The notes: generated by a model from the sequence alone, not told the origin. Numbered from the stretch's first letter, positions 42,452 through 51,060 are shown. The stretch: DNA of 64,000 nt from Streptomyces changanensis (GCF_024600715.1 NZ_CP102332.1:2046001-2110000); one strand, 5' to 3'. A program made the numbers and translations.

Positions 42452-44701
42452 ATGAACAGCCACGTGCTCTATCTCGCGCTTGGCACATACCGAGTACGGG
42501 CGACCCGCGAGCAGGTGCAGGAGCTCGCGGCCTCGGGGTCCCGGGTCTCCCTGGTGGTGCTGGACGCTCCCGAGTGGCGCGAGGCGCTTCAGGAGCTCGG
42601 CCGGGTCGACGGCGTGGACGTGATCCGTGTCGCTCCGGACAAGGACGGCCACGCGTGGACGTCCGCCAAGAAGCTCGCCGCCGCGAAGTCGGGCCCGTTC
42701 GCACAGGCCGACGTGGTCGTCGCGGGTGACGCCCAGGCGCTGCCCGTGGCGTGGATCGCCAAGCGCCGCCGGCCGGGTGTCGAGCTGCGGCTGGAGCCGC
42801 ACGGCGCGGGCCGGGTCGTGGAGCCCGCGGACCTGGCGGTGCTGACGCCGTGGTACCCGTCGCCGAACAACCCGTACGCCGGGTCGTTCGTGCAGGCCGC
42901 GACGGCGGCGGTGGCCGGGCAGTTCGCCCGGGTGTCCGTCTTCCACACCGAGGACTGGTCCGGCCGCGCGTCGGCCCCGCTCAACGACGCGATCCGGGTG
43001 ACCGTCGACCGCCTCCAGGAGCGCCGGGCCCTCGGCCACGTGCTGGACGCCGACGAGGGCACGATCGTCCGGGTCCCGGTGCCGCTCATCCACCGCCGCC
43101 TCTACGCGCCCTGGGTCAACGCCCAGGTCAAGGCGTTGCGCAGTGCCCTGCCGACGGGGCAGATCGAGGCGCCCGTCGTCCACGCCCACACCGGCATCTA
43201 CGGGGGTGTGCTGGCCGCCCGGCTGGCCCGGCCCGACGCCCGCGTCGTGGTGACCGAGCACTCCTCCTTCCTCGACAAGGTCTTCTCCCAGCGCCCGGCC
43301 GTGCGGATGTACGAGGAGATGCTGGAGCGCGCCGACGCCGTCCTGTGCGTGAGCTCCGCGCTGCGCGAGCAGGTCGTGGGCCGCTTCCCGGAGTACGCCC
43401 ACAAGGTCGGCGTGGTGCCGAACGCCATCGCCCTGGACCGCTTCACGCCCGGTGGTGACCGCTCCCCCGAGCTGCTGCGCTGGCTGTACATCGGCCGGCT
43501 GGTGCAGCCGAAGGGCGTCGGCGAGCTGCTGGAGGCGTTCGCGCTGGTCGCCGCCGACGAGCCGCGCGCGACGCTCACCATGGTCGGTCACGGCCCCGTC
43601 GAGGAGGAGCTGCGCGCCCGCGCCGCCGAACTCGGCCTGGGCGAGCGCTTCCGGATCCTGCCGCCCGTCGCGCCGGAGGCCGTGGGCCCGCTGATGCACG
43701 AGTACGACCTGCTGGTGCACGCGAGCAAGCGGGAGACCTTCGGGATGACGGTCGTCGAGGCCATCGCCTCCGGCCTGCCCGTGCTCGCCACCCGCAGCGG
43801 GGGCCCCGAGGAGACGCTGGCCGGCATCGAGTCGGCGGCCGGTGCGCTGATGGACGTCAGCGACGACCCGCGGGTCATCGTCGACGCCTACCGGGCGCTC
43901 CGCGCGCGCGCCTCCGAGCTCGACCTGCCCGCGGCGCGCACGGCGCTGGAGGGCCGGGTCGGCTGCGAGGCCGTCGGCAAGCAGATCGTGGAGGTGTACG
44001 GGGGCGCGCTGCCGCCCGTACCGCCCGCGCCGTCCGCCGAGGCGGAGGAGGGGGCGGCCGCGCTCACCGAGGTCGCGGGGGCGGCAGAGGTGGCCGAGGA
44101 CGCGGGTGCGGCCGTCGTCCGCCGCGACGGCGAGCCCGTCGGGCGGGCCGTGGTCCTGGCGCTGACGCCCGCGAAGCCGCGGCGCATCGTCGACTTCGCC
44201 AACCACCTGGTGGGCAAGGGCGTCGAGGTCACCCTCGTCACGGCCCAGGCGCCCCTGCTGTGGGAGCGGCTGGACCTGGACCCGAGCGTGCCGGTCGTGA
44301 GTGTCGGGGACGCCGAGAAGAAGCTGCGGATCCCGCGCGCCGAGCGGTTCCTCGTGTACCGCGCGCCCCGCGCCGTGCTGCGCCGGGCGCGGCGGCTCGC
44401 CGCGAAGAACCGTGAGGCGATCGGCCCCGAGCTGGCCGTGGCGACCGTGCAGCGGGCGCACACGAAGGTCGCCAACGCCTTCCACAAGAAGGTCTTCACC
44501 CGCGGTTACAAGGAGGTCAGGCCGCAGCTGTTCGCGCGCATCGCCAAGCGGCGGGTGCTGCCGGAGCTGGGCCTCGACCGGGTGGACACGGTGTTCGTCA
44601 GCGACATCAACTCCACGGTGACGGGCTGGAAGTGGGCGAAGTCCCACCCGCACCTGAAGGTGACGACGAGCCTGGACCGCACGGCGTACGACCCGGAGTG
44701 A
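42452..44701 (+). CDS. Three-part GT4 glycosyltransferase (N-terminal Rossmann-like + GT4 + C-terminal domain)
   Basis: A 749-aa protein. Residues 1-125 open VLYLALGTYRVRATREQVQE and look like a Rossmann-type domain. Residues 125-540 are a GT4 core: VLTPWYPSPNNPYAGSFVQA, VVHAHTGIYGGVLAARL, VTEHSSFLDKVFSQ, LYIGRLVQPKGVGELLEAF and VHASKRETFGMTVVEAIASG. After an Ala/Glu linker, residues about 568-749 (GRAVVLALTPAKPRRIVDFA to TVTGWKWAKSHPHLKVTTSL) resemble the separate 192-aa protein at 46402. The same GT4 and accessory modules occur unfused at 46990 and 46402. ATG at 42452 follows GAAGGG. It ends at a 33-bp hairpin. Substrates unknown. Confidence 0.8.
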   Translation: MNSHVLYLALGTYRVRATREQVQELAASGSRVSLVVLDAPEWREALQELGRVDGVDVIRVAPDKDGHAWTSAKKLAAAKSGPFAQADVVVAGDAQALPVAWIAKRRRPGVELRLEPHGAGRVVEPADLAVLTPWYPSPNNPYAGSFVQAATAAVAGQFARVSVFHTEDWSGRASAPLNDAIRVTVDRLQERRALGHVLDADEGTIVRVPVPLIHRRLYAPWVNAQVKALRSALPTGQIEAPVVHAHTGIYGGVLAARLARPDARVVVTEHSSFLDKVFSQRPAVRMYEEMLERADAVLCVSSALREQVVGRFPEYAHKVGVVPNAIALDRFTPGGDRSPELLRWLYIGRLVQPKGVGELLEAFALVAADEPRATLTMVGHGPVEEELRARAAELGLGERFRILPPVAPEAVGPLMHEYDLLVHASKRETFGMTVVEAIASGLPVLATRSGGPEETLAGIESAAGALMDVSDDPRVIVDAYRALRARASELDLPAARTALEGRVGCEAVGKQIVEVYGGALPPVPPAPSAEAEEGAAALTEVAGAAEVAEDAGAAVVRRDGEPVGRAVVLALTPAKPRRIVDFANHLVGKGVEVTLVTAQAPLLWERLDLDPSVPVVSVGDAEKKLRIPRAERFLVYRAPRAVLRRARRLAAKNREAIGPELAVATVQRAHTKVANAFHKKVFTRGYKEVRPQLFARIAKRRVLPELGLDRVDTVFVSDINSTVTGWKWAKSHPHLKVTTSLDRTAYDPE

Positions 44702-44723
44702 CACCGCGGGCGGTGACGCCCCG

Positions 44724-44792
44724 GCGCGAGACGCACGACATGAGGCCCCCGACCGGATTCCGGTCGGGGGCCTCATGTCGTGCGTCTCGCGC
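44724..44792. terminator. 33-bp perfect inverted repeat (bidirectional terminator)
   Basis: Arms 44724-44756 and 44760-44792 are exact reverse complements (33 bp, beginning GCGCGAGACGCACGACATGA) around an ATT loop. It lies between two convergent glycosyltransferase genes, 22 nt after the + strand stop. This is unusually long and perfect for a terminator. Confidence 0.85.
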
Positions 44793-44898
44793 GTCGCGCG
44801 CCGTCCGCGCCATCTTCCTCATCCGCGGCGCGCTTCTCGCGCGGGGCGCCGGCGGCGCCGCCTTGGGGGCGGGGCCGCCGGCAGGCCGTCAGCCGGCC

Positions 44899-46383
44899 TC
44901 AGCGTTCGACGATCTCCCGCAGGCGCTGCTCGAACGGGGCGAGCGTCGCCTCACGCGTGTAGGTGTCGGCGTGGCGCCGCGCCGCCGCGCGCTGGTCGGG
45001 CGTCAGGTCACGGGCGGCCTTGCCCGCGGCGACCATCGACGCGGCCAGCTCCTCGACGTCCAGGCTGTCGGCGTTGAACCACAGCGGGTACCCGTCGAGC
45101 ACGTCCTGCGCGGCGATGCCGGGCTGGTGGACGGAGACGATCGGGTGCCCGAAGGCCATGTACTCGAAGATCTTGCCGGAGGTGACGTACCTGCCGCCGC
45201 CCGCGAGGAAGACGAGGACGTCGGCCTCCTCGTAGACCTTGCCGACCTCGGTCTTGGAGACGGGGCCGCAGTAGCGCAGCCCGGTGTCCTCGACGCCCTC
45301 GGGGCGCGGGCCGTCCTGGAGGCCGAGGCGGGCCTTGAGGGCGCCGGGGCTGTTCTTGAAGAAGCCGAGGTGGCCGTGGATCTGCAACTCGGCGTCGGCC
45401 AGGTCGGGGTGGCGCCGGGCGATCTTGAACGCCTCGGCCATCTCCTCCACCGGCTGCTTCGCGGTGAGCGTGCCGAGGTACGTGAACTTCAGCGGGGCGC
45501 GCCGCTCCTGCGCCGCCTCCGCCCCCGTGACCGCCTCCGCCGCCGCGACCGCCTCGGCGGCCGCCGCGGCGACGCCGTCCCCGCCGGCCGCCGTGTCACC
45601 GGCCGCCGTGCCGCCGTCACCGTCACCGGCGGCGGGCAGCTCACCGGCGGCCTTCTCGACGACCTTCGGCAGCACGTCCGCGTCCCAGCCGTTGGGCACG
45701 ACCATCATGCGGTCGGCGACCTCCGGGTAGCGCTCGGCGTGCCAGCCGCGCAGGGCCTCGTTGACGAAGACGGACGCGGCCGCCTTGCCGATCATGCGCT
45801 TCTCCCACGCCCAGGCGATGTGCCCCTCGGGGAAGGCCGGCTCGTCGTGGAAGAGGTCGAGGGTCCAGGAGTCGCGGTAGTCCATGACGTACGGGACGCC
45901 CGTGAGCTTGTTGAACAGCCAGGCGGCGCCGAACGAGGCGAACGGGTTGCCGGTGGCGACCACGACGTCGAAGCGGTCCTTGGCGTGCAGCTTCAGCGCC
46001 CGCGTGACCGATGCCCACGCCCAGGACGAGTAGCGCTCGGGGAAGAGCTTCGTCTGGCTGAACTCGTAGACGCGCTTGGCCGTCAGCGGGAAGCTGCGCC
46101 GCAGCCAGCTGTAGTCGCGCAGGTCCTGCTGCCAGGTGTACTGGTTGAGGGACGGCCGCTCCACGCGGATGCGCGGGTCGACGGTCTTCGACAGCTCCTC
46201 GTCCACGGAGCCGATCACGTTGTGGAGGAAGTCCAGCGGGGCCGCGCAGACGGTGACGTCCCAGCCCTTCTCCACGAGGTGGTTGGCGGTGGCGCGGGCG
46301 CGGTAGACACCGCTCGCGCGCGACGGGGGGAAGTAGAACGCCAGGTAGAGCACACGGGGGCGCCGTTCGCTACGGTTCTTCAT
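44899..46383 (-). CDS. GT4-type glycosyltransferase with an Ala/Gly-rich insertion
   Basis: A 494-aa GT-B enzyme: VLYLAFYFPPSRASGVYRAR, VVVATGNPFASFGAAWLFNK, DYRDSWTLDLFHDEPAF, VVPNGWDADVLPKVV, LKFTYLGTLTAKQPVEEMAE and YVTSGKIFEYMAFGHPIVSV. The GKIFEYMAFGHPI segment is the nucleotide-sugar-binding helix of WbuB-like glycosyltransferases. Between the two Rossmann domains (about 244-296) is a low-complexity insert of Ala/Gly/Asp/Glu (AAGDGDGGTAAGDTAAGGDG). ATG at 46383 has GAGGAAG upstream. It is the last gene of a three-gene minus-strand unit starting at 48195. Confidence 0.82.
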   Translation of the reverse strand: MKNRSERRPRVLYLAFYFPPSRASGVYRARATANHLVEKGWDVTVCAAPLDFLHNVIGSVDEELSKTVDPRIRVERPSLNQYTWQQDLRDYSWLRRSFPLTAKRVYEFSQTKLFPERYSSWAWASVTRALKLHAKDRFDVVVATGNPFASFGAAWLFNKLTGVPYVMDYRDSWTLDLFHDEPAFPEGHIAWAWEKRMIGKAAASVFVNEALRGWHAERYPEVADRMMVVPNGWDADVLPKVVEKAAGELPAAGDGDGGTAAGDTAAGGDGVAAAAAEAVAAAEAVTGAEAAQERRAPLKFTYLGTLTAKQPVEEMAEAFKIARRHPDLADAELQIHGHLGFFKNSPGALKARLGLQDGPRPEGVEDTGLRYCGPVSKTEVGKVYEEADVLVFLAGGGRYVTSGKIFEYMAFGHPIVSVHQPGIAAQDVLDGYPLWFNADSLDVEELAASMVAAGKAARDLTPDQRAAARRHADTYTREATLAPFEQRLREIVER

Positions 46384-46401
46384 CAGTCTTCCTCGGTTGG
46401 G

Positions 46402-46980
46402 TCAGCGAGCGGCTGAGGTCTGCGGGGCCGTCCGGGCGACGACCGGCGGTACGACGGAATCGACGCTGTAGCACAGGCGCGGGGTTCCCAGGCCCTCGGC
46501 GGCCCAGGCGTCCATCATCTCCGCGGCGGTGCGCGTCGACAGGGCGTCGGCGACGACGACGAGGTCGGGGCCGCCCTGCGGGCCGAAGCAGCGGCGGAGG
46601 ATCATGCGGGCGGCCGCGGTCGGCCAGACCCTGCGGTGCAGCGGCACGAACACGCGGCGGTGCACACGGCCGGCGACCCGCTTCTCGTACGCCGTGAGGG
46701 CCTTCCGGGCGCCGGCGCCCAGGGGTCCGCGGCCGACGACGCCGGCGACGCGGCGGGGGCCCTGGTAGAGCACCGCCCGCTCCAGCCGGCGGGGCAGGTG
46801 CCTGGCCTCCAGGTCGGCGAGGGTGAGCAGTTCGACTCCGGGGGCGAACACCTCGCTCGCCCAGGGCTGCTTCCGGCCGACCAGGACGACGGCCCGGCCG
46901 CCGGCGGCGGCCACCGCGGCGGACTCTTCGACCACGGCCCGCTTGCGCGAGGCGCCGAGGGCCAGGAACAGAACCTGCAT
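46402..46980 (-). CDS. Stand-alone accessory domain homologous to the C-terminus of the 749-aa glycosyltransferase
   Basis: A 192-aa protein: MQVLFLALGASRKRAVVEES, VAAAGGRAVVLVGRKQPWAS, ERAVLYQGPRRVAGVVG, KRVAGRVHRRVFVPLHRRVW and LVVVADALSTRTAAEMMDAW. Its layout (GRAVVL..., RAxLYxxPRxV, a run of basic helices, D-x-V-x-V-x-D-x(2)-ST) parallels residues 568-749 of the 42452 protein. No complete catalytic domain is visible, so it may be a partner subunit or substrate-recognition module. ATG at 46980 lies 9 nt after the GT4 gene's stop with TGGAG upstream, so the genes are coupled. Function unknown. Confidence 0.7.
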   Translation of the reverse strand: MQVLFLALGASRKRAVVEESAAVAAAGGRAVVLVGRKQPWASEVFAPGVELLTLADLEARHLPRRLERAVLYQGPRRVAGVVGRGPLGAGARKALTAYEKRVAGRVHRRVFVPLHRRVWPTAAARMILRRCFGPQGGPDLVVVADALSTRTAAEMMDAWAAEGLGTPRLCYSVDSVVPPVVARTAPQTSAAR

Positions 46981-46989
46981 GTCACTCCA

Positions 46990-48195
46990 TCACGGGGAGT
47001 CGGGGAACCAGAGTCGGTAGTGCGCCTGGGCCACGGCCTCGTAGCCGTAGTCGGCGGCGAGCTTCGCCTGGGCGCGTTCGAGGTCCAGTCCGCCGCCGAG
47101 GAAACGGGCGCGCAGGCGCCGGAAGCCCTCGCTGATCGACTCCGCGTTCTCCTCCACGTCGATGAGTTCGCCCGCGGCGTCCTCGATACCGGCGAGGGTC
47201 TTCTCGGGGCCGCCGCAGCGGGTGACCAGGAGCGGCATGCCGGCGGCGACGCCCTCGACGATGGTCATGCCGAACGTCTCGTACCGGCTGGGGTGCACCA
47301 GCAGGTCGTGGCTCCGCATCAGTCCGAGGGCCTCGTCGTGCGGAATGGAGCCGGGCAGCTTCACCGCGTCGGCGAGCCCGAGTTCGGCGACGCGCTCGGT
47401 GAGCGGGCGGCGCAGCTCGCCCTCGCCCACCATCGTGAGCGTGAGCGTCGGGTCCTCGGCGTGGCACTGGGCGAACGCCTCGACGAGCCACCGGCAGCCC
47501 TTGCTCTCCAGGATGCCGCCCAGGTAGAGCCAGTTGCGCAGGTCCTTGACCGGCTCGGCGCGCGGGGCGTCGAAGGAGACCGGGTTGGGGATGCGCCCTA
47601 TCTTGCCGGCGTGCCGGGGGAACTGCCGCGCGACGGCCTCGGTGACGGGGTCGCCGACGACGAGGAAGCCGGCCGCCCGCTCCAGGACCGCGTCGTAGAG
47701 CTCGACGGCCTCGGGGTCCTGGAAGACCTTGTCGAGGAACGAGGCGTGCTCGGTCACGAACACCTTGGCGTCGGGGCGGGCGTTCTGCAGCGCCGCCCAT
47801 CCGCTGGGGAGTCCCACGTGGGCGTGGACGACGGGCGCGTCGATGGGCTTGCCGCCGAGGACCTGGCGCAGGTGCCGCTCGTGGTTGCGGGCCTGCGCGC
47901 CGTAGAGCTGGCCGCGCGGTGTCGTGACGGGGAAGTGGACGAGCTCGGCGCCGCCCGCGGTGGGCACGCGGTGCGCGGCGCGGGCCATGAGCTTGGCGTT
48001 GGCCTCCTCGACCGCCTTGGTCGTCGCCGCGTCCATCGCGGCGACCCAGGGGTCGCCGTGGTAGACCGTGAGGCTGTCGCAGCCGGGTGCGGTCGCCGCC
48101 ACCATGTCGTAGACGAAGGAACCCCGGAAAGGCAACTCCCGTGTCGGATACCACGGCGTGACCACGGCTGCATCCCGGGATGCTGCCTGCTTCAT
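46990..48195 (-). CDS. GT4 glycosyltransferase
   Basis: A 401-aa GT4 enzyme: VVTPWYPTRELPFRGSFVYD, VVHAHVGLPSGWAALQNARP, VTEHASFLDKVFQDPEAVEL, NWLYLGGILESKGCRWLVEA, LLVHPSRYETFGMTIVEGVA and LVTRCGGPEKTLAGIEDAAG. It aligns end to end with the GT4 core of the 749-aa protein at 42452, so the two are recent or conserved paralogues. ATG at 48195 has AAGGAAG about 5 nt upstream; a longer frame upstream is not preferred. It heads the operon 46990-46402-44899. A hairpin at 48236-48263 separates it from the epimerase gene. Confidence 0.87.
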   Translation of the reverse strand: MKQAASRDAAVVTPWYPTRELPFRGSFVYDMVAATAPGCDSLTVYHGDPWVAAMDAATTKAVEEANAKLMARAAHRVPTAGGAELVHFPVTTPRGQLYGAQARNHERHLRQVLGGKPIDAPVVHAHVGLPSGWAALQNARPDAKVFVTEHASFLDKVFQDPEAVELYDAVLERAAGFLVVGDPVTEAVARQFPRHAGKIGRIPNPVSFDAPRAEPVKDLRNWLYLGGILESKGCRWLVEAFAQCHAEDPTLTLTMVGEGELRRPLTERVAELGLADAVKLPGSIPHDEALGLMRSHDLLVHPSRYETFGMTIVEGVAAGMPLLVTRCGGPEKTLAGIEDAAGELIDVEENAESISEGFRRLRARFLGGGLDLERAQAKLAADYGYEAVAQAHYRLWFPDSP

Positions 48196-48235
48196 GTCGA
48201 CTTCCTTACGAGATTGCGCGGCGACGCGCCACTTT

Positions 48236-48263
48236 ATCACCGGCCGTGTTCACGGCCGGTGAT
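48236..48263 (-). terminator. Hairpin after the UDP-sugar 2-epimerase gene
   Basis: Inverted repeat ATCACCGGCCGTG/CACGGCCGGTGAT, 13 bp with a 2-nt centre. It lies between the epimerase stop (48322) and the downstream GT4 start. Confidence 0.6.
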
Positions 48264-48321
48264 CCGGACCGGCCCGGACCCGGCCGTGAGGCGGGTCCGG
48301 GCGCGGCCTCGCGGGCGGCCG

Positions 48322-49428
48322 TCAGCCGTCGTTGCGGACGGTGCTCTGCCATTCCTCGAGGATGCGGACGACGTTGTGCGCGGCGCGCCCGTCGCCGTAC
48401 GGGATGCCCTTGTCGGCGGTGGGGACGGCGCGGGTGACGGTGGCGGCCCACTCGTCGGCGGACATGAGGTGCGGGTCCGGGACGAGGACGTTCCAGCCGG
48501 TGTCGACGGTCTCGACCCACTCCGTCTCGGGGCGGATGGTGGTGGTGATGCGCTCCAGCAGGAACGCCTCCTTCTGCAGGCCGCCGGAGTCGGTGACGAC
48601 GCCGGCCGAGGCCAGGACGGCGGCGACGAGGCCGGCGTACGGCAGCGGGCGGCCGACGTGGACGGAGCCCTTGGCGAGCTCGATGCCGTGCTTCTGCGCG
48701 CGGGCGACGAGCCGCGGGTGGGCGAGCAGGGCGACCGGCAGGGGCAGCGCGGCGAGCGCGTCGACGATGGCGGCGAGCCGCTCGGGGTCGTCGGTGTTGT
48801 CCGGCCGGTGCAGGGTGGCCAGCAGGAAGGGCTGCGTGGGGTCGATGCCCTCGGGCAGCGCCGGGGCGGCGTGCTCGCCGGCGAGGACGGCGTCGCGGAT
48901 GCGCAGGCAGATGTCGACCATGACGTCGCCCGCGAGGACCGCGCGGTCCTTCAGGCCCTCGTCGGCGAGGTGGCGCATGGCCTCCTCGGTCGGGGCGAGG
49001 AGCACATCGGCGCAGTGGTCGGTGAGGACGCGGTTGTGCTCCTCCGGCATGCGCCGGTTGAAGGAGCGCAGGCCCGCCTCCAGGTGCGCGACGGGCAGGT
49101 GCATCTTCACGGCGGAGAGGGCGCCGGCGATGGTGGAGTTGGTGTCGCCGTAGACGAGGACCCAGTCGGGCTTCTCCCGCTCCAGGACCGGGTCGAGCGC
49201 GGAGAGCACGGAGCCGGTCTGGACGCCGTGGCTGCCCGAGCCGACGCCGAGGTGGACGTCCGGGTCGGGGATGCCGAGACCCTGGAAGAAGACGTCCGAG
49301 AGGTCGGCGTCGTAGTGCTGCCCGGTGTGCACAATGAAGTGCTCGTGCTCCGTCCCTGCGAACGCGGCCGCGATGGGCGCGAGCTTCACCAGTTGGGGAC
49401 GGGCGCCGACGATGCTGATGACTTTCAC
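48322..49428 (-). CDS. WbpI-like non-hydrolysing UDP-sugar 2-epimerase
   Basis: A 368-aa enzyme of the UDP-GlcNAc 2-epimerase family: VISIVGARPQLVKLAPIAAA, VHTGQHYDADLSDVFFQGLG, VLVYGDTNSTIAGALSAVKM, AHLEAGLRSFNRRMPEEHNR, VVTDSGGLQKEAFLLERITT and RPETEWVETVDTGWNVLV. The GTHG-like GSHGVQTGSVL and the ETEWVE segment fit the WbpI branch, which epimerises UDP-GlcNAc(3NAc)A to UDP-ManNAc(3NAc)A, at least as well as WecB, which acts on UDP-GlcNAc; sequence alone does not settle this. GTG at 49428 has GAAGAG upstream. It is divergent from the propeller-like gene at 49629. Confidence 0.85.
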   Translation of the reverse strand: MKVISIVGARPQLVKLAPIAAAFAGTEHEHFIVHTGQHYDADLSDVFFQGLGIPDPDVHLGVGSGSHGVQTGSVLSALDPVLEREKPDWVLVYGDTNSTIAGALSAVKMHLPVAHLEAGLRSFNRRMPEEHNRVLTDHCADVLLAPTEEAMRHLADEGLKDRAVLAGDVMVDICLRIRDAVLAGEHAAPALPEGIDPTQPFLLATLHRPDNTDDPERLAAIVDALAALPLPVALLAHPRLVARAQKHGIELAKGSVHVGRPLPYAGLVAAVLASAGVVTDSGGLQKEAFLLERITTTIRPETEWVETVDTGWNVLVPDPHLMSADEWAATVTRAVPTADKGIPYGDGRAAHNVVRILEEWQSTVRNDG

Positions 49429-49628
49429 TGCGCACTCTTCTTCTGGGTCAGGCCGATGAGGGGCACGGCCATGGTATGCCCGCGGCCGGCGTGCTCGGTG
49501 CCCACCCCGTCCGCCGTGACCGGTCCGGCCGGAATGCGAGATGCTAGGGTCGCGCGCGCCTGAGAAGAGGATCACTCACTCGCGGTACGGGTACGCGGTA
49601 CGGGTACAGGGAAAGGTCGGCGTCAGCC

Positions 49629-50837
49629 ATGGCGGTCTTGTTCGTACGGAAAGCCAGAAAGCGGGCCGGCGAGTCCGCCCCAGCCGAGGAGGCGCCGCAG
49701 GCGGTCCTCGACCCGTCGGTGCCGGCGGCCACCGGCTGGCTGGTGCGCGGCAAGGACGGCCGGCTGACGGCGTACGCCCCGGGTGACGGCGGTGTGCTGC
49801 GCTGGACGGAGACCCGGCCGGGCGGCCCCCACTGGACGGGGCCCGAGCTGATCCCGGCACCGGGGCTGCTGCCGTACGTGGCGGTCGCCCAGGGCGCCGA
49901 CGGCTACGTCCACCTGGTGGGCCTGCGGCGGGCGCCGCTGCCGGACGGGCGGACGGGCACCGAGGTCGTGTACGCCCTGCAGTACCAGTCGGGTCGGCCG
50001 GTGCGGGACTGGCGGCCGCTCGGGTCCCCCTATCCGGCGGACCCCTCGCTCGCCGCGCAGATGGGCCACCCGTCCGCCGTGGTCGACACCGACGGGTCGC
50101 TCAACGTCTTCGTCCGCAACGCCGGCGGCGGGGTCTGCGCCCGCAGCCAGGCGAAGACCGGCGCCTGGAACGCCTGGGTGGACCTCAAGGGCGCGGACGT
50201 GCGGGGCACGGTGTCGGCGGCGCTCGCCGGGGACGGCCGGGTGGAGGTCCTGGCGGCGGCGTCGGACCGGCTGCTGCGCTGGGAGCGGGAGAAGCCGGGC
50301 GTGCGGTTCGAGCGGGCGCCGGACGTGTCCCTGCGGGCGGCGCCCTCCTCGGCGGCCGCGGCCGTCACGGGCGGGGACGGCGGGCTGAGCCACTTCTGGC
50401 ACGACGCCGACGACCGTACGGTACGGGCCTGGCGCCCGCCGGCGGAGGCCGTCGCGGGGTCCGAGGGGCCTGAGGACGCGCGGGAGGCGGACCCGGTGGC
50501 CGCCGCCGGAGGGGCCGCGCGGCTCGGGGACGGGACGGGCACGGGCCCGGTGGCCGTGCTGCGGACGGTCGTCGACGGCCACGACTGCACGGTGGTGGCG
50601 CACCGCGACGAGGCGACGGGACGGTCGGCGCTGGCCGCGTACCCGACGGAGGACGAGGGTGCCGGCGCCAGTTGGACGCTCACCGGCGGTCCCTGCCTGG
50701 GGGCGCCCGCGCTGGCGCTGGACGGCGCGGGGCGCGTGGTGATGGCCGTGATCGGTACGGACGGCGCGCTGTGGGTGGCCCGGCAGAAGGACGAGTCGGG
50801 GCTCGCGCTCGGCGCCTGGGTCCGCGCCTCGGCCTGA
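49629..50837 (+). CDS. Predicted beta-propeller (PLL-like) protein of unknown function
   Basis: A 402-aa cytoplasmic-looking protein with no signal peptide. It is built of repeated strands with Asp-Gly turns and Trp-containing motifs: TAYAPGDGGVLRWTETRPGG, PYVAVAQGADGYVHLVGLRR, HPSAVVDTDGSLNVFVRNAG, VRGTVSAALAGDGRVEVLAA, TGGDGGLSHFWHDADDRTVR and LALDGAGRVVMAVIGTDGAL. The spacing of about 45-50 residues suggests a six- or seven-bladed propeller like the PLL/tachylectin-2 fold, which often binds sugars. A Glu/Ala-rich insert lies near 275-300. ATG at 49629; the Shine-Dalgarno (GGAAAGG) is far. TAGGGT near 49552 may be the -10. Its place inside the glycan block suggests a carbohydrate role, but this is inference. 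Confidence 0.7.
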   Translation: MAVLFVRKARKRAGESAPAEEAPQAVLDPSVPAATGWLVRGKDGRLTAYAPGDGGVLRWTETRPGGPHWTGPELIPAPGLLPYVAVAQGADGYVHLVGLRRAPLPDGRTGTEVVYALQYQSGRPVRDWRPLGSPYPADPSLAAQMGHPSAVVDTDGSLNVFVRNAGGGVCARSQAKTGAWNAWVDLKGADVRGTVSAALAGDGRVEVLAAASDRLLRWEREKPGVRFERAPDVSLRAAPSSAAAAVTGGDGGLSHFWHDADDRTVRAWRPPAEAVAGSEGPEDAREADPVAAAGGAARLGDGTGTGPVAVLRTVVDGHDCTVVAHRDEATGRSALAAYPTEDEGAGASWTLTGGPCLGAPALALDGAGRVVMAVIGTDGALWVARQKDESGLALGAWVRASA

Positions 50838-50993
50838 GCCGTTCCGGCACGGCTCTCCGACGGGCGCCGTGCCGGTCCGGTCCGGGGCGCGGCGCCGGGC
50901 CGGTCGGCGGGCGGGGCGCCGGGCCGGGCCGACCGGGTCGCGTCCGGTCGGGTCAGGCGTACGTGCCGATCCGGCCCCGGGAAGGCCGGCGGC

Positions 50994-51060
50994 CGATCAG
51001 GCCCCGTCCGGTGCGGACGCCCGATCAGGCCCCGTCCGGGGTGGACGCCCGGTCAGGCCG
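50994..51060. repeat. 28-bp tandem repeat at the 3' end of the GalE-like gene
   Basis: Unit CGATCAGGCCCCGTCCGG plus about 10 bp (50994-51021) is repeated at 51022-51049 with two changes, and begins a third time (CGGTCAGGCC) at 51050, running into the stop codon of the GalE-like gene. The remaining gap 50838-50993 holds no gene. Confidence 0.65.

Noticed and set aside
46402..46980. Pseudogene remnant of a glycosyltransferase
   Set aside because: It has a good start, spacing and Shine-Dalgarno, ends normally, and resembles an intact domain of the 749-aa protein, so it is more likely a real stand-alone module.
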